In this document: positions 59,301-64,000 of the stretch, piece after piece
Numbering within the stretch: the first letter of the stretch is position 1
How the letters are laid out: every line of letters begins with the position of its first letter
NCBI GenBank assembly: GCA_011800805.1
Contig: MPNW01000043.1
Location: 89,659-153,658, forward strand
Direction: 5' to 3'
Origin: Hirudo medicinalis
Taxonomy: Eukaryota > Annelida > Clitellata > Hirudinida > Hirudinidae
DNA: 64,000 nt
Translations under genes and position numbers: made by a program
The notes under the pieces: generated by a model
Database searches by the model: none
Told to the model about the DNA's origin: nothing
Seen by the model: only the letters and a program-made list of their open reading frames with translations

Positions 59301-59995
59301 ATGTAAATGATATTATATTTTATTAACAAATGCTTAGGTTAAATACTACATACAAATATCATTATGATTCCAACAACTTGGAAGTAGTTGGAAGCAATGT
59401 GAGGATTATGCTTGACATGCAGGGTTGTGCACGTGGTGCTTAATCGTGTGTCTAATCCAGCCTATACTTCTAGAGTGCGCCCATGGGAAGGTTTTGGCAG
59501 TTAGAGTGCCTTCATATCCTATACAGATACATAAGACACTCAAAAGATTGGATAAAATTGGCAAATTAGCATTTCAATAATGCTTCTTGCATAATCACAA
59601 TTTTGGATGTGATTTGGAGAATGACATTTCATTCATATATTTCCAATTTCATAGCCCGTCTTGTCATGGTTAATGAAATGCAATAGTTTCAAGTTCATTG
59701 TATTTGTTGGTGTGAATTGAATGGAATATAAAAACTTTTTGTTGATAACTGATAACTTTTATCATTCGATAACTGCACATTTCAGGCTTTCAAAAATATC
59801 TTTGATAAGTTGATTTTAATAATATTCAGTTAAAATTTTAAAAGTTACATTAGTAGGTTAATAATTTAAATACATTTTGTTGAAATATGAATGATTTTCT
59901 TTTGATTGCAGTTTACAAAACTAGCTCGAGATTTGAAGGTGCCAGGTTCAGGAGAACCAGGAGATAATGGTGATAATGATGAAGGACTCCTGTAA
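56327..59995 (+). CDS. NAPG: gamma-SNAP (NAPG), 9 exons including an 8-nt microexon
   Basis: Exons 56327-56391, 56861-56928, 57149-57246, 57319-57326, 57395-57541, 58398-58464, 58671-58900, 59119-59251 and 59912-59995 total 900 nt, 299 residues (human 312). Family landmarks: AEKCMKTGIFKWKPDFEGAA, ISFKNAKSL, LGEWSKAADLIDRAS.LY.EHGT.DTA, ENAIKLYAKA, GKAGRILLKLKKLDEAVEY, HREDYVAANQAL, AYPGFYESEEAGQI, and a short acidic tail ending DEGLL. Gamma-SNAP is a TPR-like helical solenoid adaptor that helps NSF disassemble SNARE complexes on endosomal and other membranes. Exon 4 (GCTGCAAA) is needed to restore the AAK segment and the frame between exons 3 and 5. AATAAA at 60293-60298 is the likely polyadenylation signal. 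Intron 5 carries a piggyBac-like element. Confidence 0.9.
57704..58264 (+). mobile_element. non-autonomous piggyBac-like element
   Basis: 561 bp flanked by TTAA on both sides (57704-57707, 58261-58264). The ends are TTAATCCCTTTAGCGG and, reversed, TTAACCCCTGTAACGT, an imperfect terminal inverted repeat of the TTAA-CCC type. Inside, from 57900, is a short frame MASKKQFSVKKLIDSSN and, in a shifted frame, SSFSELEQECDNDIALE, like the acidic N-terminus of piggyBac transposases. The catalytic part is absent. It lies in the sense direction within intron 5 of gamma-SNAP. Confidence 0.55.
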
Positions 59996-60292
59996 TTTCT
60001 ATTTGTGCAAGATGCTGATGTACATTCTTTACAATGTGTTGTACATTGAAGGATCAATTATCATCAGGAACGAGTTATTTGGCCATTTCATCTTGCTTGA
60101 ATCTCTTTAGAGTGGATTCACATTTAAGTCATTTTGAATATATTTGTATATTTTGTCATGTTGTAACTGAGTGGACTGAATCTGGTGTGTTTGAGAATCT
60201 GTTTATGTCAGGTTATGTTCTGTAGACACGCCCTTTCCATTCCTTTTCAAATGCTTAAATAGTGGAGTAACGTTTTAGTTGTTAACCTCGCC

Positions 60293-60298
60293 AATAAA
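60293..60298 (+). terminator. polyadenylation signal of gamma-SNAP
   Basis: AATAAA about 300 bp after the stop codon. A second, AATAAA, follows near 60391. Confidence 0.5.
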
Positions 60299-60399
60299 AC
60301 CAAGTTATTCCGTGTTTATTATTGATCAACAGAATTGTGATAATGTTTTATTTTAAGTTTTGATTATTAATGGTATTCCTTCACTGTTCGGAATAAAAA

Positions 60400-61605
60400 T
60401 GGAAAATTTTGTTTTTACTTTGCATCAAAAAGATAAGCATGATGTTTGGAAACACCAACAGATTCTCAGCAATGGGGCATGAGACCATATCTGTATAAGA
60501 TAAAATAAGCAAAAAGAGATTAACTACTTTCGAACTTCTGAGATATCTACCGAGTAATTTTTCTTAATTCATATAAATAAGTCAAATAATTGGGCGAGTC
60601 AGCCATGCGCCGGAAAGCGAGTTACACTCTAAGGCCATGTCCAAATAAATAAAAAAAACTACACAATGTTCACTTAAAGTAATGTAGTGTAATTAAAATT
60701 ATTAAATACTTTGTAGTAAGACTTTCAACCTCGCAATTCGTCATCGCTATTCAATTTATGTGGAAATAACTTAACATTTCTAAAGGTTTAAACCCTAACA
60801 AATTGATTTATTGAAAGTCGCGTAAAAATCAATGCTTCATGTCGATTTTTGTCTGGCATTCAATTTTCCCCTCCCCCAAGAAAGCCTTTTGGAAAGCAAA
60901 CATTGAAAATTATGAAATTTCGGTATTGAAATGGTCGGAAAGAGTATTCAAGAATAATGTTTGAGAAATAAAAAAAAAATATCTATAATTGTGAATAAAA
61001 CGGCAAACTGTTAAGTTCTATTCTAAGTTTTAAATATATACTCTCATAATCAATTAGCTCTTGATAGTGATTTTAACGGCATCAACGTTACTATGCTTAT
61101 CTGTGTCAAACGTGGTATTTCCCAGATATTTACACGAGTGACAGTTTATTCAAAGCATGAAAATAGCTGCTTGACGACTCAATGGTATTCTTGTCTCATT
61201 AGACATTGTTTTTCTCAGTCCTCGGGTGAATTCATTCATGACGAAGATGAGAACAAATCACGTTTCATAAGTTCTACAAAGCATAATAAGGATATACACT
61301 AGTACATTTCTTGGGACTTTGACTTAACTGTGACTTAAAATAATAACCACATTCAAACCATGAGTTTGAATTTCTAAGAAACCCTAAGGACTCTCCAATC
61401 TCTGAAGAATTATGAATCTGTTATTTGTTGTTATGTGTGTTTTTTTTTTTTATTTAAAGAAGGCCTCAGTATGATAAGTATGATCATATGATAAGAGTTT
61501 TCATCGTAATTCTACCTCGGGGATTAAACGCGTTGGCAATTGGTGGAGCTTGCTGAAAGTTTTGGCATCCTGTTCCATCATCGCTTTTCCATTTTTAAAT
61601 TCAGC
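60400..61605. other. intergenic, no gene seen
   Basis: AT-rich DNA downstream of gamma-SNAP. Short frames only, with no supporting features. Confidence 0.5.
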
Positions 61606-61608
61606 ACC

Positions 61609-61682
61609 GTTGAATTTTAATGCATGAGTCATGGGGTTAACTTCCTTACATTGAAGTATTTCATAACTCAGGGCTTGAAGTG
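61609..61682. repeat. dispersed repeat pair, first copy
   Basis: TTTAATGCATGAGTCATGGG, then GTATTTCATAACTCAGGGCT. It matches the segment at 62386-62456 in the same orientation at about 80-85% by eye. Family not recognised. It contains TGAGTCA. Confidence 0.6.
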
Positions 61683-62385
61683 GTCTAGCTATGAATCCAG
61701 CTTCAAATGGCTTCAAATGATCTATTTATAGACCAAAAACCCTAACGAGCTACAAATACTTTATTAATTATTATATTATATTTATTATAATAAACATTGG
61801 TAATGATCTGAACATGATGCGAACATAAACAACCAATTTGATTTAAATCCAATAATTTTACGAATTGACACCCTTGTTCTCTTTCAAAACTCTTCTGACA
61901 GTTAACACTGCTTTTGTTGATATTTGGTTCTTTCATTATTAATACAATGTTAATGCAATTCAAGGTTGTAGGTTACTAATAAGGGGCTCTCCGTAAAATA
62001 CTCTTGAGTTCATATTTTTCAGCATGAAAAACCCAAAAAAAAAGATCAGACTATAGCGAAGGTCTGATTGGTGACGACTTGCGAGAAGTGGGAACACAAA
62101 TCGTTCCCAAAACTAGACTTAATTTATAGTCGGCCCTAACACGTGTTACGTTTTATAATATTTGCGATAAGATATATCAATAAGCAGAATAAACATTGTA
62201 TTGAACCTAACTAATTGGAATAGGCTCGCACAAACAAAATAATTCCCTTAACATTTTAAGCTATTATAATGTTGGCGGTTTTAAAGATAATATTATGTAC
62301 GTTCTATTATTCGTGTTATCAATTAATTAATTATATGTTACCAATAATAGTAATTATTTTTGTTTTATTTATATTTATATCATAG

Positions 62386-62456
62386 TTGAATGTTAATGCA
62401 TGAGTCATGGGTTTAATTTCCTTAAATTGAAATATTTCGTAACTCAGGACTTGACG
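62386..62456. repeat. dispersed repeat pair, second copy
   Basis: GTTAATGCATGAGTCATGGG, then AATATTTCGTAACTCAGGAC, the partner of 61609-61682. The copies lie about 777 bp apart. Flanks differ, so this is a dispersed element rather than a simple duplication of the locus. Confidence 0.6.
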
Positions 62457-62857
62457 TCGTTTACTACGAAGGTTCCACAGGCCATTAGGTATTAGAAAAA
62501 CAAAAAAATTACATAAAATATTTGTATTTTCCAGCAAAAATAAAAATGAATTTTGGATGAAAATGAAAATCATTGAAATATCGGTTTGTTAGATGAGTGA
62601 ATTACCTATACGCGGTAGAAAACCTTTTGGTTTTTATAGAATTTGATGGCATCAATTTTGCAAAGGCCATGCCAATAAGGGTGACCACTTGTGGCTAGTT
62701 AATCCAAATTTGAATGAGCATGTCAGAGACAATAAAGGTCGTCTAACAAATTCATAACATGTGCTTAAGTCAATAATAAGCCTGCGATGCACCAGAACCA
62801 GAGATTTGAGGCCGATTAATTTCGAGACCCGGGGAGTAAGGTAAGCGAACGGTGGCT

Positions 62858-62929
62858 GGAATTATTATTTTTTATTATCATCAATTTATTACTATTATTG
62901 CTATTACGATTATGATGATGATGATGACG

Positions 62930-62961
<32 letters not shown>

Positions 62962-62963
62962 TG

Positions 62964-62995
<32 letters not shown>

Positions 62996-63020
62996 GTTAT
63001 TATTATTATTATTATTATTC
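62858..63020. repeat. (TTA)n microsatellite with ATG interruptions
   Basis: About 160 bp of TTA/ATT repeats interrupted by GATGATGATGATGACGG. Frames across it on both strands (poly-Asn or poly-Ile) are artefacts of the repeat. Confidence 0.9.
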
Positions 63021-63040
63021 TTATTAAAGCGCCACATGCA

Positions 63041-63115
63041 GTGTCAGAGATTTGTCAACCATTTATGTAGCGCGCCTTCCCAAGGAATTGCTCTGGTGAA
63101 CTGCATTTGAACTCT
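63041..63115 (+). repeat. SINE-like dispersed repeat, copy E
   Basis: TTGTCAACCATTTATGTAGC followed by GCGCCTTCCCAAGGAATTG and CTCTGGTGAA. It matches the head of copy B (5160-5200) and the core of copies A and C, and directly follows the (TTA)n array. Confidence 0.45.
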
Positions 63116-63153
63116 TTAAAGATTTACTATTGGTTAAGATTGTATGATGTGAG

Positions 63154-63306
63154 CAGGGCCGTCGACAGAAATTTCGGGCCATGACCTCTACGTTACGTTT
63201 GGTAATGGAAAAGCAAAAAAAAATGGTCTTAAAACCCAGGTGGGCACCAAACAATTGCCGGGCCCATGGGCACTTGCACCCCTAGCCCCTACTATCAGAG
63301 GCCCTG
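63154..63306. mobile_element. short TIR element (MITE-like)
   Basis: 153 bp beginning CAGGGCCGTCGACAG and ending ATCAGAGGCCCTG, so the outer 7 bases are a perfect inverted repeat (CAGGGCC/GGCCCTG) with weaker pairing inside. G+C is much higher than the flanks. A second occurrence of CAGGGCCGTCG is at 14935. No clear target-site duplication, so the superfamily (hAT-like?) is open. Confidence 0.4.
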
Positions 63307-64000
63307 GACGGGTTGGACACTGAAGGGCAACATGCCAATAGTGGTCGCACATGTATGGACACGGGCTTGTCTGGAGGTCAAGTTGTGGATTACATATAAA
63401 TTAGTCGCGATTTAAGAGACGCAACATGATTAATTCTTTCGATGTGTTTTAGAATTTATGGACATAATCAATTTTTAACTATATTTAATAATATCTAATC
63501 GTCACCAAGGTCCATTAAATGAGTAAATATTATTGTGATTAATTATAATACCAACATGCTGTATAGCATTAAATGCTGAATTCACTATTTGGTTACATTG
63601 GCTAATTTATGTAACAATAGAGTTGCTCATGTTTAAAATTAAATTCTATACTTTACAAATATAAAATTACCGAGGATCAAAGGAACTTAAATGGAATGTT
63701 AATTCTAAACCTGGTGATACTGTATGCATTAATAAATATTTCATATTTGGCAATACTTTCTTAAAGCATTCTTATGACCAATGCATTTCGTCCTGAAAAT
63801 TGTTTCAGTAATAGCTTAGCTAATATGTTATTCTAACTTGCTTACAACACACCCAAAAAATTACAAATAACTTTTAATTATTATAACAATTGCGTAACTC
63901 TTGGCGAACCTCATAAGAATACTCGTTTCTGTCAATATGTAATAATAAATTAAGTAATTGTCATAATTATTAGAAAGGGGAGAGAAAATTTTAACAACCT
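63307..64000. other. intergenic, no gene seen
   Basis: AT-rich DNA to the end of the window without a supportable feature. Confidence 0.5.

Noticed and set aside
62816..63070. Poly-Asn and poly-Ile reading frames
   Set aside because: Direct translation of the (TTA)n microsatellite on the two strands.

Overview
The window is nuclear DNA from an AT-rich invertebrate animal. Genes are split by short GT-AG introns on both strands. The proteins are metazoan: an inward-rectifier K+ channel, a claudin-like tetraspan, CEP162, TMEM11, gamma-SNAP and a VWA7-like protein. Non-LTR retrotransposon relics of several kinds lie between and inside genes. The channel core is closest in style to arthropod/protostome Irk channels, but I cannot fix the phylum from the sequence alone. 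No CRISPR array, operon, rRNA or convincing tRNA is present.

Layout. 0-1.2 kb: 3' exons of a gene running in from the left, merging into a decayed transposon-like reading frame. 2.1-6.2 kb (+): an 11-exon CKAP2-family spindle protein gene with a TATA box. 7.4-10.1 kb: a SINE-like repeat, a 5'-truncated R2/R4-type LINE and a possible Ty3/gypsy LTR edge. 10.1-18.5 kb: gene-poor AT-rich DNA. 18.5-22 kb (+): a claudin-superfamily gene. 22.6-25.8 kb (-): a Kir channel gene. 27.3-32.5 kb (+): a 17-exon CEP162 gene, converging on TMEM11 (-, 33.0-33.6 kb). 35.4-38.2 kb (-): a single-exon 921-residue multi-pass membrane protein that I cannot assign to a named family. 38.4-40.1 kb (+): a second, different LINE relic with an in-frame 33-bp triplication. 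41.6-43.7 kb (-): relic of a multicopy transposon-like protein gene. 45.0-51.3 kb (-): a complete 12-exon VWA7-like gene. 53.1-55.2 kb (-): a jockey/CR1-type LINE with its RT core deleted. 56.3-60.0 kb (+): a 9-exon gamma-SNAP gene with an 8-nt microexon and a piggyBac-like element in an intron. 60-64 kb: repeats, a (TTA)n array and a short TIR element.

The host genes do not form one pathway. Two (CKAP2-like, CEP162) belong to the microtubule/centrosome machinery, three act at the plasma membrane or outside it (claudin-like, Kir, VWA7-like), one in the mitochondrial inner membrane (TMEM11) and one in vesicle fusion (gamma-SNAP). Exon models were built by hand from splice-site consensus, reading phase and remembered family features. 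They keep phase throughout except at one junction in the Kir gene, which is flagged.
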